Shown here piece after piece: positions 52,232 through 62,227 of a DNA stretch of 64,000 bases. The notes below the pieces were generated by a model, which was not told the origin of the DNA, made no database searches, and was given only the letters and a program-made list of their open reading frames with translations. Numbering within the stretch: the stretch's first letter is position 1; every line of letters starts with the position of its first letter. This DNA comes from Bacteriovoracaceae bacterium (lineage in GTDB: Bacteria; Bdellovibrionota; Bacteriovoracia; Bacteriovoracales; Bacteriovoracaceae): contig JAIPEG010000002.1 in assembly GCA_021737405.1 (NCBI GenBank), positions 124,001 through 188,000 on the forward strand, read 5' to 3'. The translations under genes were made by a program, and so were the position numbers.

Positions 52232-53614
52232 TTGAGACAAGAAAAATCAGATGTAATCGTCCATATTATTGGAATAGGCGGCATTGGAATGTCGGCAATA
52301 GCTGAAGTCCTTATACGCCTTGGTTTTAAAGTACAGGGTTCGGATCAAAGTGCATCTGCAAATGTAGAAAAGCTAAAGAGTCTTGGTGCTAATATATTTA
52401 TAGGGCACAAAAAAGAAAATATTCAAGGAGCGACCGTTGTTACTCATTCGAGTGCAGTAAAAGAAGGAAATCCAGAATACGACGAGGCCATTACCCAGGG
52501 TTTGCCGCTATTAAGAAGAGCGCAAATGTTAGCGGACATTATGAAGCTCAAAAAGGGAATTGCGGTTGCTGGGACTCACGGAAAAACAACGACAACGAGT
52601 TTAATTTCAACACTCTTAAAAGAAATCGGCGCAGACCCAACTTATATCATTGGTGGGATTGTTCATAATTTAGGAGGACACGCTCACGTTGGCAAAGGTG
52701 AGTACATCGTTGCTGAAGCCGATGAGTCAGATGGAAGCTTCTTAATGTTGAACCCTGTAGCATCAGTTATTACCAATATTGATAATGACCATCTCGATTA
52801 TTATGGAAGTGAAGAAGGGTTAGAGATAGCCTTTCACCGCTTTGCTAATCAGATTCCTTTCTTTGGGATTTGTTCCATAAACCTTGAAGATGAAAAGCTT
52901 AGAAAAATACTAAAGGAAATGGATAAGCCTCATGTTACCTATTCTGCGAGTAAAGAATATGAAAGTGCGGATTACCATGCCAAAGAGATCAAACAATCTC
53001 CTGAGGGAGTGGGATTTACTCTTGTGGTTAGAGGAAAAGATTTAGGAACCTTTAAGCTTAAGGTACCAGGAAGACACAATGTACTGAACGCCCTTGGGGC
53101 ACTCTCAATTTGTATGGAACTTGGGTTTAAAGAAGGTGACCTTAAAGTAGCTCTAGAGAAATATTTAGGTGTAGGAAGAAGATTTCAAAAAGTTTTTGAG
53201 GAAAATAAGTTTGAGGTTATTGATGATTATGGCCATCACCCAACTGAAATTTTTGAGACTATAAAAACAGCGAGAGAATCGCGAAAAGATAAAGAAATCG
53301 TTGTTATATTTGAACCCCATCGCTTTTCAAGAACAAAAGCATGTTGGGCCCAGTTCCTTCACTGTTTCAATACTGCAGACAAGGTTTTTATTGCGCCCAT
53401 CTATCCTGCTAATGAGGAGCCAATAGATGGAATAAACTCCATCAGTCTAAGCTCAGACATTAATCAGCTTCATCCAAATCTAACGGAAAGTTTTGAAAAC
53501 TGGGATACCATAAGAGAATTTGTAAAAGAGGCGAAAACAAAGGATATGCTCTTGTTGGCCTTAGGGGCTGGTTCTGTTGGCAAAAAGGTAAAAGAAATTG
53601 TCTCTTCTCTCTAA
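52232..53614 (+). CDS. murC: UDP-MurNAc-alanine ligase
   Basis: First Mur ligase, 460 residues: HIIGIGGIGMSAIAEVL, VTHSSAVKEGNPEY, ATP loop AGTHGKTTTTSLIS, EADESDGSFL, NIDNDHLDYYG, GRHNVLNALGA and DDYGHHPTE. All active-site motifs are intact, in contrast to the MurD above. TTG start with AAGGAAG upstream. Its end overlaps murB by 17 bases. Confidence 0.97.
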   Translation: MRQEKSDVIVHIIGIGGIGMSAIAEVLIRLGFKVQGSDQSASANVEKLKSLGANIFIGHKKENIQGATVVTHSSAVKEGNPEYDEAITQGLPLLRRAQMLADIMKLKKGIAVAGTHGKTTTTSLISTLLKEIGADPTYIIGGIVHNLGGHAHVGKGEYIVAEADESDGSFLMLNPVASVITNIDNDHLDYYGSEEGLEIAFHRFANQIPFFGICSINLEDEKLRKILKEMDKPHVTYSASKEYESADYHAKEIKQSPEGVGFTLVVRGKDLGTFKLKVPGRHNVLNALGALSICMELGFKEGDLKVALEKYLGVGRRFQKVFEENKFEVIDDYGHHPTEIFETIKTARESRKDKEIVVIFEPHRFSRTKACWAQFLHCFNTADKVFIAPIYPANEEPIDGINSISLSSDINQLHPNLTESFENWDTIREFVKEAKTKDMLLLALGAGSVGKKVKEIVSSL

Positions 53615-54524
53615 GAATAAAATATCTCAATTAGATAACGTGGATATTGAAGTATTCAAAGACGTGGATCTTTCAAAATATTCAACAATGAAATTGAGCA
53701 GTCATGGAGACCTCGTAAAAGTTCGAAGCTTAATCGCACTTCAAGACCTGTTAAAAGTATTTTTGGACGAACAAATCCCTTATCGGGTTATTGGCTGGGG
53801 TGCGAACTTTATCCTTCCAAAAGAACCAGACTTTGTTTTGATAAAGCTAGACCTTCCTTTTGATAAAAATTCAATAAATGACCAAGAGAATGAGTTTAGC
53901 CTGTCTGCTACGGCTCCTCTCAATGTTTTGAGTTCAATCGCTTCAAAGTATGGACTAAGTGGCTGGGAAGTCTTTACTGGCGTTCCTGCAAGTCTCGGGG
54001 GTGCTATTGCCATGAATGCCGGTACATCTCTAGGCGAAATTGGTGAACTCATTAAAGACGTAACTGTTTTGAGTTCAACTGGAATGATAAAAAAGATAGA
54101 TATCGACAAAAATTCATTTAGCTACCGTAAAAATAATTTTTTAAATGAAGGCGATATCATTGTGGAAGCCACTATTTTTCATAAGGGAATTGATCCAACC
54201 GTTGCCGAAACAATAAAAACATACCTGCAAAAAAGAACAGAATCTCAGCCTTTGCGAGAAAAAACGTGTGGTTGCATGTTTAAGAATACGATCACGCAGA
54301 TAAATGGAAACAGTGTCACTTGCAGGGCGGGGCAATATATAGATATAATGGGCTTAAAGGGATTAAGCTGGGGGCAAATGAGAATAAGCCCTAAACATGC
54401 TAACTTTATGGAAAATAAAGGGAGCAGCAATAGTGACGAAGTTAAAAAACTTGTCGCAATTGCACTAGAAGAGCTTGAATTTCATTACGGAGTTAAATTT
54501 GAGACAGAAGTTCATCTTCCCTAG
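53598..54524 (+). CDS. murB: UDP-N-acetylenolpyruvoylglucosamine reductase
   Basis: FAD enzyme reducing the enolpyruvyl group to make UDP-MurNAc. 308 residues with the FAD domain VIGWGANFIL, GVPASLGGAIAMNAG and YRKNNF, and the substrate domain. The general acid position, normally Ser in GSxFKN, is Cys226 (CGCMFKN), as in some other MurB proteins. The C-terminal HANFMENKGSSNS is typical of type II-like enzymes. TTG start. Confidence 0.94.
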   Translation: MSLLSKNKISQLDNVDIEVFKDVDLSKYSTMKLSSHGDLVKVRSLIALQDLLKVFLDEQIPYRVIGWGANFILPKEPDFVLIKLDLPFDKNSINDQENEFSLSATAPLNVLSSIASKYGLSGWEVFTGVPASLGGAIAMNAGTSLGEIGELIKDVTVLSSTGMIKKIDIDKNSFSYRKNNFLNEGDIIVEATIFHKGIDPTVAETIKTYLQKRTESQPLREKTCGCMFKNTITQINGNSVTCRAGQYIDIMGLKGLSWGQMRISPKHANFMENKGSSNSDEVKKLVAIALEELEFHYGVKFETEVHLP

Positions 54525-55299
54525 TTCTAAAAAGTTTTCGAGATATTTTTTAGTATTAGGTATATTTATGTTTTTCTTCTTATCGGGCCAAGACACCAGT
54601 CTGTCGTCATCTGGACCCATTCAGAAGGAAAATATTAAATACAGAACAAACTTTGGCTCTTGTCCTTCTCGTTCTGCAGGTCAAATGACTTTGAAGATGA
54701 TTAGGATATTTGAAGAAACAGGTAGCTTAAGAAGTGTAAAAGAAAAAATTATCAAAAACTCTCTAGATGAAAGGCACTTTGTCAGTGACTATAAAATATC
54801 TTTCGATCCTTTAAAGAAAATGCTTTTCTTTAACCTTGATTGCCCAAAACCTTTGATGAAAGTCCAAATTTACAAAGACAATGGTATTGATTCGTATGAG
54901 GCCATTTTGGTTGATAGTGGTGAGCTCTTTGACCCAACCTATGAAGTGCTACTTAGAACTGAAAAAAAATTGGAAAACCAGCTCCCCTATTTAGCGATTC
55001 CTGTCGGCGAACTTGAAGCGAAAACTCAGAAGGAAATAACGCGAGTTGTTGACAGCCTCGGAGATACATTTAGACGTAAGATTTCAGAAGTAATTTTAGA
55101 CGATAAGGGCGACTTAACGGTCATTTTGAGTTTAAGGGGTAACCCAAGTAGCGTTTTTATGGGCCCCAATGATTGGTATGCGAAGGCCGATCAGCTGAAA
55201 AAAATAGTTAAGTATATGGAATCAAACAAGAAAATACCCGCAATTATAAACCTTACAAATTCTAAAAAAGTGGTTGTCAAGTTTAATAGCAATCTTTAA
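54499..55299 (+). CDS. ftsQ: FtsQ/DivIB-like division protein
   Basis: Bitopic protein of 266 residues in the FtsQ position before ftsA. N-terminal basic segment, one helix (about 18-34: YFLVLGIFMFFFLSG) and an extracytoplasmic part whose end (VILSLRGNPSSVFMGPNDW, KKVVVKFN) fits the FtsQ/DivIB beta domain. The usual POTRA consensus is weak. The TTG at 54499 has GGAG six bases upstream and is preferred to the ORF-track TTG at 54475. Two cysteines lie in the outer region. Confidence 0.8.
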   Translation: MRQKFIFPSSKKFSRYFLVLGIFMFFFLSGQDTSLSSSGPIQKENIKYRTNFGSCPSRSAGQMTLKMIRIFEETGSLRSVKEKIIKNSLDERHFVSDYKISFDPLKKMLFFNLDCPKPLMKVQIYKDNGIDSYEAILVDSGELFDPTYEVLLRTEKKLENQLPYLAIPVGELEAKTQKEITRVVDSLGDTFRRKISEVILDDKGDLTVILSLRGNPSSVFMGPNDWYAKADQLKKIVKYMESNKKIPAIINLTNSKKVVVKFNSNL

Positions 55300-55380
55300 A
55301 ATTTTTATGCATGCTGCGTAAATGCAGAAGTTGCCGACGTGTTAGAATGAATCTAACAATCGTAGTGAGGAAGGAATCTC

Positions 55381-56616
55381 ATGGAAAGAAACATCATCGT
55401 AGGACTCGATGTCGGTACGACTAAAGTTTGTACAATAGTCGGTGTTCAAAATTCTCAATCTGAATTAGAAATAATTGGTATTGGCACTCATCCATCGCAT
55501 GGCCTTAAAAAAGGTTCAGTCGTAAACATTGATAAAACAGTTAAATCAATTCAAAACTCAGTTGAAGAAGCGAAGCTGATGGCAGGTGTAAATATATCAT
55601 CGGCTAATATTGGTATCGCGGGTTCGCATATATATAGTTTTAATAGCTCAGGTGTTGTTGCAATTAAAAATGGTGAAATTTCTCAACACGATGTTGACCG
55701 TGTGTTGGAGGCAGCAAAAGCCGTTGTAATTCCATCAGACAGAGAAATTCTCCATGTCATTCCACAAGAATTTAAGGTGGATAATACTGGTGGAATTCGA
55801 AATCCAATTGGTATGTGCGGAGTTCGTCTTGAGGTTCATGTTCATGTTGTGACAGGTTCCATTAGCTTAATTCAAAACTTAGTAAAGTGTGTTGAGCAAA
55901 CAGGCATTGAAGCAGCCAATATAACACTACAGCCTATTGCCTCTTCAAGATCAGTATTGTCTTCAGAAGAAAAAGACATGGGTGTGGTTCTGGTAGATAT
56001 TGGCGGTGGAACAACTGACCTCGCTATTTGGAAAGATGGAAGTTTGATTCACTCGCAAATTATTCCTGTCGGGGGAAATCATTTTACTAATGATTTGGCT
56101 GTGGCACTGAAGGTTCCCCACGCAGAGGCTGAAAGAATAAAAATCAATCATGGATCTGTTCTAGCAGAGACATTAAATCAAAACAGTCACATAACAGTTC
56201 AAGGAATATCAGGCACAAAATCAAGAGAGGTTCCCCTGAGTTATGTAGCCAAAGTTTTGGGCGCAAGAGCGGAAGAGCTCTTTAGCTTAATAAAAGAACA
56301 GTTAGATGAAAAAGGATTGATGAATGAAATAACAGGTGGAATTGTTCTCACTGGTGGTGGGGCTTTAATAAAAGGCCTGCCAGAGCTAGGTGAGTATATT
56401 GTGGAGAAGCCAACCAAGATCGGCTATCCAGCTCCCTTTGGTGGCATGACAAATATTATGCAAAACCCAAAGTACTCCACAGTTTTAGGGCTACTATTAG
56501 AGAGTTGTAATACACAAAATCAAAATAATAAGATTAATAACCAAAAATTGAAGGATGCGGATATTGTGAGTCGCTTAGGTGATTCATTAAGATCTGTATT
56601 CAAAGAAATTTTTTAA
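55381..56616 (+). CDS. ftsA: Cell division protein FtsA
   Basis: Actin-like membrane tether for FtsZ, 411 residues. Phosphate-1 [14 protein letters not shown], phosphate-2 [12 protein letters not shown], adenosine loop [10 protein letters not shown], and the C-terminal amphipathic helix [15 protein letters not shown] that binds the membrane. AAGGA five to six bases before the ATG. The 81-base leader (55300-55380) contains small stem-loops such as TTAGA-ATGAA-TCTAA and may hold a promoter for ftsAZ. Confidence 0.97.
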   Translation: MERNIIVGLDVGTTKVCTIVGVQNSQSELEIIGIGTHPSHGLKKGSVVNIDKTVKSIQNSVEEAKLMAGVNISSANIGIAGSHIYSFNSSGVVAIKNGEISQHDVDRVLEAAKAVVIPSDREILHVIPQEFKVDNTGGIRNPIGMCGVRLEVHVHVVTGSISLIQNLVKCVEQTGIEAANITLQPIASSRSVLSSEEKDMGVVLVDIGGGTTDLAIWKDGSLIHSQIIPVGGNHFTNDLAVALKVPHAEAERIKINHGSVLAETLNQNSHITVQGISGTKSREVPLSYVAKVLGARAEELFSLIKEQLDEKGLMNEITGGIVLTGGGALIKGLPELGEYIVEKPTKIGYPAPFGGMTNIMQNPKYSTVLGLLLESCNTQNQNNKINNQKLKDADIVSRLGDSLRSVFKEIF

Positions 56617-56633
56617 TAATTCAAGGGGGAATT

Positions 56634-58067
56634 ATGTTTGAAATTTCAAATGATGAGAAAACTACATTTGATCAAGGTGCAAAAATTAAAGTCATTGGTG
56701 TTGGTGGCGGTGGATGTAATGCGGTAAACACTATGATTAAGTCAGGACTATCTGGTGTTGAGTACATTGTTGCTAACACAGATTCACAGGCCCTACTCGC
56801 GAGTCATGCCCCAACGAAAGTACAGTTGGGAACAGAGATCACAAAAGGACTCGGGGCAGGTGCGAATCCAGAAGTAGGAAGAAAAGCCGCTTTGGATGAA
56901 TATGAAAAACTATCAGAAGTTCTTGAAGGCGCTGATATGGTTTTCATCACTGCAGGAATGGGGGGAGGAACTGGTACAGGTGCAGCTCCAGTGATTGCAA
57001 AACTATGTAAAGAGTTAGGTGCTCTTACTGTTGGTGTTGTAACGAAGCCTTTCTTATTTGAAGGGAAAAAGCGTTTTAAACAAGCGGAGCATGGGATTCA
57101 GACATTAGAAGAAAATGTCGATTCACTAATTACTATTCCAAACCAGAGACTGCTCTACATCGCAGGGGATAGCCTTTCATTGGTCGACACTTTTAAAAAG
57201 GCTGACGAGGTTCTTCTAAATGCTGTTAGAGGTATCTCCGATTTAATTAATTACACTGGTCACATTAATGCTGACTTTGCTGATGTGAAAACTGTAATGA
57301 GCGGTAAAGGTCTTGCCTTGATGGGTACAGGAATTGCTACTGGACCAGATCGCGCGATTAAAGCGGCAACAGAAGCGATTAGTTCACCACTTCTAGAAGA
57401 TGTCACAATTGATGGGGCCACAGGCATTATAATAAATATTACAGGTAATGCATCATTAACCATGCATGAAACGAATGAAGCTGTAACCCTAATTATGGAA
57501 GCTGCTGATGAAGATGCAGAGATCATTTTTGGTACAGTAATTGATGACGATATGGAAGAAGACATTAAGGTAACAGTTGTCGCCACAGGTCTTGGTGGAC
57601 TTGAAAGAGTTAAAACATCTCACAATGTAAGAATGTCACCTCAATTAACTCCAACAGAAAGCAGAAGCAATGTAGAAGTTAGAAATGTTCACGAAACCCC
57701 TGTGGTACAGGAGCCCGTTAGAGAGCAATCTCAGCAGAATGATTTTCGCCTAGAGAGAGAAGTTCAAGAAGAAGCACCAGTTTCTCAAGAATACACTCGC
57801 CCTCAAAGAGAGGAGCGACCAACTCACTTAATGGAATCCATTAGAAATGCCGCAACTCAGTACTCTACAGAAACTCAACGTGAGGAAAGAAAAGAAAGTA
57901 ATTGGGAAAATAGTAAAACTACTTCTCGTGCAAAAAGTATTGCGGAGAAATTGGGCTTCATTAACTTTGATGAAGAAGAACTAGACACTCCAACTTACCT
58001 AAGAAAAGAAGAAGATGATTTAAGAAGAGAGAGAGAAGAGGACCGTCCTAGGACGTTAGACCTTTAA
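56634..58067 (+). CDS. ftsZ: Cell division protein FtsZ
   Basis: Tubulin-like GTPase of 477 residues that builds the Z ring. GTP-binding [15 protein letters not shown], tubulin signature [14 protein letters not shown]7 loop [12 protein letters not shown] variable, acidic and Arg-rich linker spans about 325-450. The FtsA/ZipA-binding C-terminal peptide DTPTYLRK is present, but it is not at the very end. A further 19 charged residues follow. AGGGGG precedes the ATG at a good distance. Confidence 0.98.
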   Translation: MFEISNDEKTTFDQGAKIKVIGVGGGGCNAVNTMIKSGLSGVEYIVANTDSQALLASHAPTKVQLGTEITKGLGAGANPEVGRKAALDEYEKLSEVLEGADMVFITAGMGGGTGTGAAPVIAKLCKELGALTVGVVTKPFLFEGKKRFKQAEHGIQTLEENVDSLITIPNQRLLYIAGDSLSLVDTFKKADEVLLNAVRGISDLINYTGHINADFADVKTVMSGKGLALMGTGIATGPDRAIKAATEAISSPLLEDVTIDGATGIIINITGNASLTMHETNEAVTLIMEAADEDAEIIFGTVIDDDMEEDIKVTVVATGLGGLERVKTSHNVRMSPQLTPTESRSNVEVRNVHETPVVQEPVREQSQQNDFRLEREVQEEAPVSQEYTRPQREERPTHLMESIRNAATQYSTETQREERKESNWENSKTTSRAKSIAEKLGFINFDEEELDTPTYLRKEEDDLRREREEDRPRTLDL

Positions 58068-58081
58068 CTTCTTTCAATTCC

Positions 58082-58123
58082 CCCAAACAGGCGGTCCTTT
58101 TTTGGGCCGCCTTGTTATTTGGG
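58082..58123. terminator. Bidirectional terminator-like hairpin between ftsZ and RNase J
   Basis: AGGCGGTCC (58089-58097) pairs with GGGCCGCCT (58104-58112) around a T6 loop (one G-U pair), and outer arms CCCAAA / TTTGGG extend it. It sits between the convergent ftsZ and RNase J stop codons, so it probably serves both, though T runs after the stem are short on either strand. Confidence 0.7.
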
Positions 58124-59731
58124 TCAGACGATAGATATTGTGACTTTAACAACAGGCTTAATGCCCAAGAGATCAACGAAAAGCTTTCTTGATTTAATTC
58201 GAACCTCTTCAGAAAAGTCCTTGTTTGCCTTATAGTTCTTTTTAGCAATTTGCTCAATATTCTTAACAAAATGGTCTTGTGAATAAGATTTAGGAAAAGA
58301 GATTCCAAGAACATCACATTTAAAATCGAGTAATCCTGCTTTATTTCCAACTACAAATACACTGACAAAACCGCCCTCAGCAATTTTCCTGCGATCTTTA
58401 ATCGATTCTTTAGAAAACTCGACTGCTTTTCCAAGTATTATTTGAGGAGCTTGTTCTTCTCTTTGTTTAATAGAGAGAGACTCGAAATTAAATTCATCAA
58501 AATTCAAAAGCTTAAATGACTTAAGGTTTTTGTGATTTTCTAAGATCCATTTATTGTGGCGCTCAAGAAAAAAGCCTTCACCATGAATGGGTATATAAAC
58601 ATCGGGTAAGAAATTATCAAAAACAACTTTAAGGTCAGACTTACCAGCGTGCCCAGAGGCATGAATAAGATCATCATTTGAAGTAATGATCGCCGTTCCA
58701 AAGCGACTAAGCTCATTAAGACAAAGAGAGATTTTCTTCTCATTTCCAGGTATGGCCTTACTTGAAAGGAGAAAGAGGTCGTTAGAGTTTGGTTTAAAAT
58801 AAGAATCTTGCCCAAAGGCAATTCTTCTAAAAGTACTTCTAAAATCCCCTTGGCAACCACTAACAAGAATTGTGAGCCTGTCATGATTAACATCAACATC
58901 GCCACAGTCGTAAAATCCGTCAACAGAGTCGACAATTCCAACAGCATGTGCCGCTTGCCAATAGTTCTTCATTGACCGGCCATAGAGAACTACTTTTCGA
59001 TTGGCTTTTTTACTTCTTTCATAAATGTTTTTAAGCCGATGTATATTAGAACTAAAGGTCGTTATAAAAACTCTCTGAGAATCTTCTTGTAGATATTTAT
59101 CTAACGAAGGGATTAAGTCGTTTTCAGAATGTGTTTTTTCTTGGCGACTTGTGATGTTCGTAGAGTCGGCCATTAAAACTTTTTTAGAACACTCTTTGCT
59201 CAATTCGTTAAGTTTTTTAAAATCAAAATAGGGCTCGTGTTCGTTCTTGTCATCTACTTTAAAATCACTAATATAAAAAACAGACGTTCCTGTTTTTTGA
59301 TTTTTAAGGAAAATTCCGTATGTGTCAGGGATACTGTGATTTACTTGAATATAACTAACTTCAACATTATTAAGAATAACCGTATCGTGAATTTTTGTGT
59401 TGAGCTTAAAAGACAACTCTCTTGGAAAAAATTCAACTTTGTTTCTAATGAGTTCGGCCGCAAATGGTGGAGCATAGACTTGAACACCTGGAAACTTCTC
59501 AATCAAGTGAGGCAGGGCACCAATATGATCTTCGTGACCATGGGTAATAAAAATGGCCAAAGGTTTATCAAGATTCTCAAAGTTGGGAATGAGATAATTA
59601 ATGGCAAAAGTATCTTCATAGGGAAAGAGAATGCCACAATCAATAATGAAGGATCCTTGGTCTGTAAGAACCTGCATCATATTGCTTCCAATTTGACCAA
59701 GGCCCCCAATGGGACAGATAGAAAAGCTCAT
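58124..59731 (-). CDS. rnj: Ribonuclease J
   Basis: Metallo-beta-lactamase/beta-CASP ribonuclease of 535 residues that trims RNA 5' ends. Motif 2 THGHEDHIGALP (about 63-74), HSIPDTYG, motif with ISDFKVDD, beta-CASP elements TTFSSNIHR, ASGHAGKSDL and PIHGE. The first residues, CPIGGLGQIGSNMM, match the family. A C-terminal domain of about 110 residues follows. The start codon follows directly after the uridine kinase stop (TAG-ATG). A plus-strand ORF of 184 aa over this gene is a shadow. Confidence 0.93.
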   Translation of the reverse strand: MSFSICPIGGLGQIGSNMMQVLTDQGSFIIDCGILFPYEDTFAINYLIPNFENLDKPLAIFITHGHEDHIGALPHLIEKFPGVQVYAPPFAAELIRNKVEFFPRELSFKLNTKIHDTVILNNVEVSYIQVNHSIPDTYGIFLKNQKTGTSVFYISDFKVDDKNEHEPYFDFKKLNELSKECSKKVLMADSTNITSRQEKTHSENDLIPSLDKYLQEDSQRVFITTFSSNIHRLKNIYERSKKANRKVVLYGRSMKNYWQAAHAVGIVDSVDGFYDCGDVDVNHDRLTILVSGCQGDFRSTFRRIAFGQDSYFKPNSNDLFLLSSKAIPGNEKKISLCLNELSRFGTAIITSNDDLIHASGHAGKSDLKVVFDNFLPDVYIPIHGEGFFLERHNKWILENHKNLKSFKLLNFDEFNFESLSIKQREEQAPQIILGKAVEFSKESIKDRRKIAEGGFVSVFVVGNKAGLLDFKCDVLGISFPKSYSQDHFVKNIEQIAKKNYKANKDFSEEVRIKSRKLFVDLLGIKPVVKVTISIV

Positions 59732-60388
59732 CTAATTAGTACTGTGAGAAAGTGTAGAGAGGGTCTCTCTTTCCCGATTGATGGATTGTAGGTCATTATT
59801 TATTTTAGCAGCTAAGATTTGTGCCGCTACATCAGTCTCCTCACCAACAACAAAGTCGGCAAATTGCTTTTGAGGCTCTAAAAATTTTTGATACATAGGA
59901 CGAACCGTCTCGTAGTATTGATCTATGACAGAGTCTAAACTACGACCTCGTTCCTGAACGTCACGGTTGAGACGTCTCGTGAACCTGATATCGCTATCGA
60001 CATGTAAAAATACTTTAATATCTAGCATGTTTCGAATTTCATTATCAAAAAGAGTAAAGATCCCTTCAAATAGAACAACGCCTGAAGCCTTGGTGGTTTC
60101 AGTCTCTTTGGTTCTGCTAGAGCTTTTAAAGTCGTAGACAGGGCTTTGGACATCAAGTCCTTCTTTAAGGCTAGTTAAATGATTCCTAAGTAGCTCCCAA
60201 TCGAATGCTTCAGGATGATCAAAGTTTGGTTTACCAGATTTTGTGAAGTGTCTCTTTGGCTGGTCAGGTAAATAATAGCTATCCATGTGAAAGAGTGAAA
60301 TGGGCTCTTCAACGAGGTTTATAAGCTTTTTGGCAAAAGTTGTTTTACCAGAGCCCGAGCCACCGGATATACCAATTAATTTAATCAT
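59732..60388 (-). CDS. udk: Uridine kinase
   Basis: Phosphorylates uridine and cytidine in pyrimidine salvage, 218 residues. P-loop GISGGSGSGKTTFAKK, DSYYLPDQ, FDHPEAFDWEL, PVYDFKSSSR and the lid R-rich RFTRRLNRDVQERGR with PM(Y)QKFLEP. The start at 60388 has AGGAG five bases upstream; the longer ORF-track start adds 15 residues before the usual N-terminus. Confidence 0.93.
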   Translation of the reverse strand: MIKLIGISGGSGSGKTTFAKKLINLVEEPISLFHMDSYYLPDQPKRHFTKSGKPNFDHPEAFDWELLRNHLTSLKEGLDVQSPVYDFKSSSRTKETETTKASGVVLFEGIFTLFDNEIRNMLDIKVFLHVDSDIRFTRRLNRDVQERGRSLDSVIDQYYETVRPMYQKFLEPQKQFADFVVGEETDVAAQILAAKINNDLQSINRERETLSTLSHSTN

Positions 60389-60535
60389 AAATGCTCCTGA
60401 TTTCTGGTACTTATCCCACAGAATGGGGATCAATAAAAGGGAGACGAATAAAAAGTTAAAATCTTTTCACAGTGACACTTCTTTAAACACTTAATTTGTT
60501 AGATAAGGTGTTGAATTCTTTATATTGGAGACTCT

Positions 60536-61474
60536 GTGGAATATATCTATATTGTTGCTGTGAAAGCAATTGGTGCAAATCTAACTAGTGAAAGCATGGA
60601 TCAGATTGCTTTAGAAAAGTATAAGTCATCTGGAAAAATAGACTTTAACCTAAATGAATCAGCAGTGGATGAAATTCTTGGAAAAGATGCTTATTGTGGT
60701 GGAGATATACCTGAAGAGGTTCTATTGAAACTAGAAGAGGCGATGTCGGAAAAAATAACACCAACTTTTTATTGGGAAGATAAAGAGATGGCCCAGGCAT
60801 TTTCAGAGCATTTGATCAATCTCGGTTGTGAGGTAGAGCAGCGCCAAGAAGAAAAAAGTGACTGGAATGAAAGCTGGAGAGAGAGTTTTTCCGAAATAAT
60901 GGTTACAGATACCCTTAAGGTCGTTCCCTCCTGGGAAATGACAAAAAACATCAAAGAAGAAATTTATATTTATCCTGGCATGGGCTTTGGTACAGGAAAT
61001 CATGAGACAACATATTTATGTCTAAAAATATTCTCTGACATAAAAGACGATCTTGGTGTGGATATTGAATGTTTAGACTTCGGATGTGGCAGTGGAATTT
61101 TGGGAATAGCGGCAATGAAGCAGATCGGTGCTCGCGTTGATTTTGTAGATATAGATAAGGATGCACTAGATAATTGTCTTTCAAATTTAAACTATAATAA
61201 CTACCAGGACTATCGTGAAGATCATGGGCTAATTTTACGAGATAGATTTAACCCAAAATCAAGCTACCCTCTCGTCTTTGCCAATATTCTAGAAAACATA
61301 CTATTAGAAGAATATAAAGTGATTGAACAATCAGTTTCAGAGAAAGGTTTTTTAATTGTCTCTGGTCTATTAAGCGGCCAGGAAATCACAATAACAGAAG
61401 CTTATTCGGGCTTTAAGTTACTCAAAAAAGAACTAAAAGGTGACTGGGTCGCCCTATTGTTTCAAAAGGCATAA
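60536..61474 (+). CDS. prmA: Ribosomal protein L11 methyltransferase
   Basis: SAM-dependent enzyme of 312 residues trimethylating L11. The N-terminal part is the substrate domain; the core has IYPGMGFGTGNHETT, the SAM loop DFGCGSGILGIAAMK, VDIDKDALDNC and NILENILLEE. GTG start with GGAG five bases upstream. Followed after two bases by rsmE, a common pair. Its promoter must lie in the 147-base gap after udk. Confidence 0.9.
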   Translation: MEYIYIVAVKAIGANLTSESMDQIALEKYKSSGKIDFNLNESAVDEILGKDAYCGGDIPEEVLLKLEEAMSEKITPTFYWEDKEMAQAFSEHLINLGCEVEQRQEEKSDWNESWRESFSEIMVTDTLKVVPSWEMTKNIKEEIYIYPGMGFGTGNHETTYLCLKIFSDIKDDLGVDIECLDFGCGSGILGIAAMKQIGARVDFVDIDKDALDNCLSNLNYNNYQDYREDHGLILRDRFNPKSSYPLVFANILENILLEEYKVIEQSVSEKGFLIVSGLLSGQEITITEAYSGFKLLKKELKGDWVALLFQKA

Positions 61475-61476
61475 AC

Positions 61477-62172
61477 GTGAATTTTTTTACGACCGAATTA
61501 CTTAGTGAAAACTCCCTATGGCAGGTTGAAGATGACCAATTCCATCACTTTAGAAATGTTTATAGAGGAAAAGAAGGGACACTTGTAAAAGTCTTTGATG
61601 GAGTGGGTACGATTTATTATGGAAGAGTGGAAGAAATAAAAAAAAAGGCATTAGCGATAAAAGTAGAAAAGAAAGAAGTTGTTGCTAAGAATGAAGGGCT
61701 AACATTAATTTTAGGCGTTCCCAAAAAGGAATATCTAGAATCAATTTTAAAATCTTCTATTCAAATTGGTTTAAAAGCGATAATCCTTGTTCAAACCAAG
61801 TACTCACCCTACAAGTTTAAGAACTCAGATCGGATTGAAAAACTTTTTCGAAGCTCTATAACCCAAAGTGAAAACCCTTGGGCACCAGAGCTTGTTCATC
61901 TAGATCAGTTAAATGAAATAGAATCCTTAAAGGGAAGTAAGTGGGTTTTTACAACCGAAATCAATGAACAATTAGGAATTCCAGAGAAGAGGCCGGATTT
62001 TATCTTTATTGGACCAGAGGGTGGCTTTCATAAGGACGAACTTAAAGAGCTAAGTGAAATGAAAGATATGAGCTTTGTTCGCTGTCCGACTCCAATAATG
62101 AAGGCCGAGGTTGCAGTCCCCTATTGTGCCGGTTTTGCTACTCTGGGAGCGCCCGGCGTCAATCCCGTTTAG
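61477..62172 (+). CDS. rsmE: RsmE-type 16S rRNA m3U1498 methyltransferase
   Basis: SPOUT methyltransferase of 231 residues. The PUA-like N-terminal domain (HHFRNVYRGKEG) and SAM knot are recognisable: KKEYLESILKSSIQIGLKAIILVQT, SENPWAPE and IGPEGGFHKDEL. The final knot motif, normally LGxxILRxETA, reads CPTPIMKAEVAVPY, so conserved Gly and Arg are changed. Function as RsmE is likely but not certain. GTG start. Confidence 0.85.
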   Translation: MNFFTTELLSENSLWQVEDDQFHHFRNVYRGKEGTLVKVFDGVGTIYYGRVEEIKKKALAIKVEKKEVVAKNEGLTLILGVPKKEYLESILKSSIQIGLKAIILVQTKYSPYKFKNSDRIEKLFRSSITQSENPWAPELVHLDQLNEIESLKGSKWVFTTEINEQLGIPEKRPDFIFIGPEGGFHKDELKELSEMKDMSFVRCPTPIMKAEVAVPYCAGFATLGAPGVNPV

Positions 62173-62227
62173 TTTACTGCTTTTTCGAAATGTGTCATCA
62201 TGAATTATGACCAATTTTAGGAGACTT

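Noticed and set aside
59237-59791. 184-residue plus-strand ORF antisense to RNase J and udk
   Set aside because: Low-quality composition, no ribosome site, and it is fully antisense to well-supported genes.
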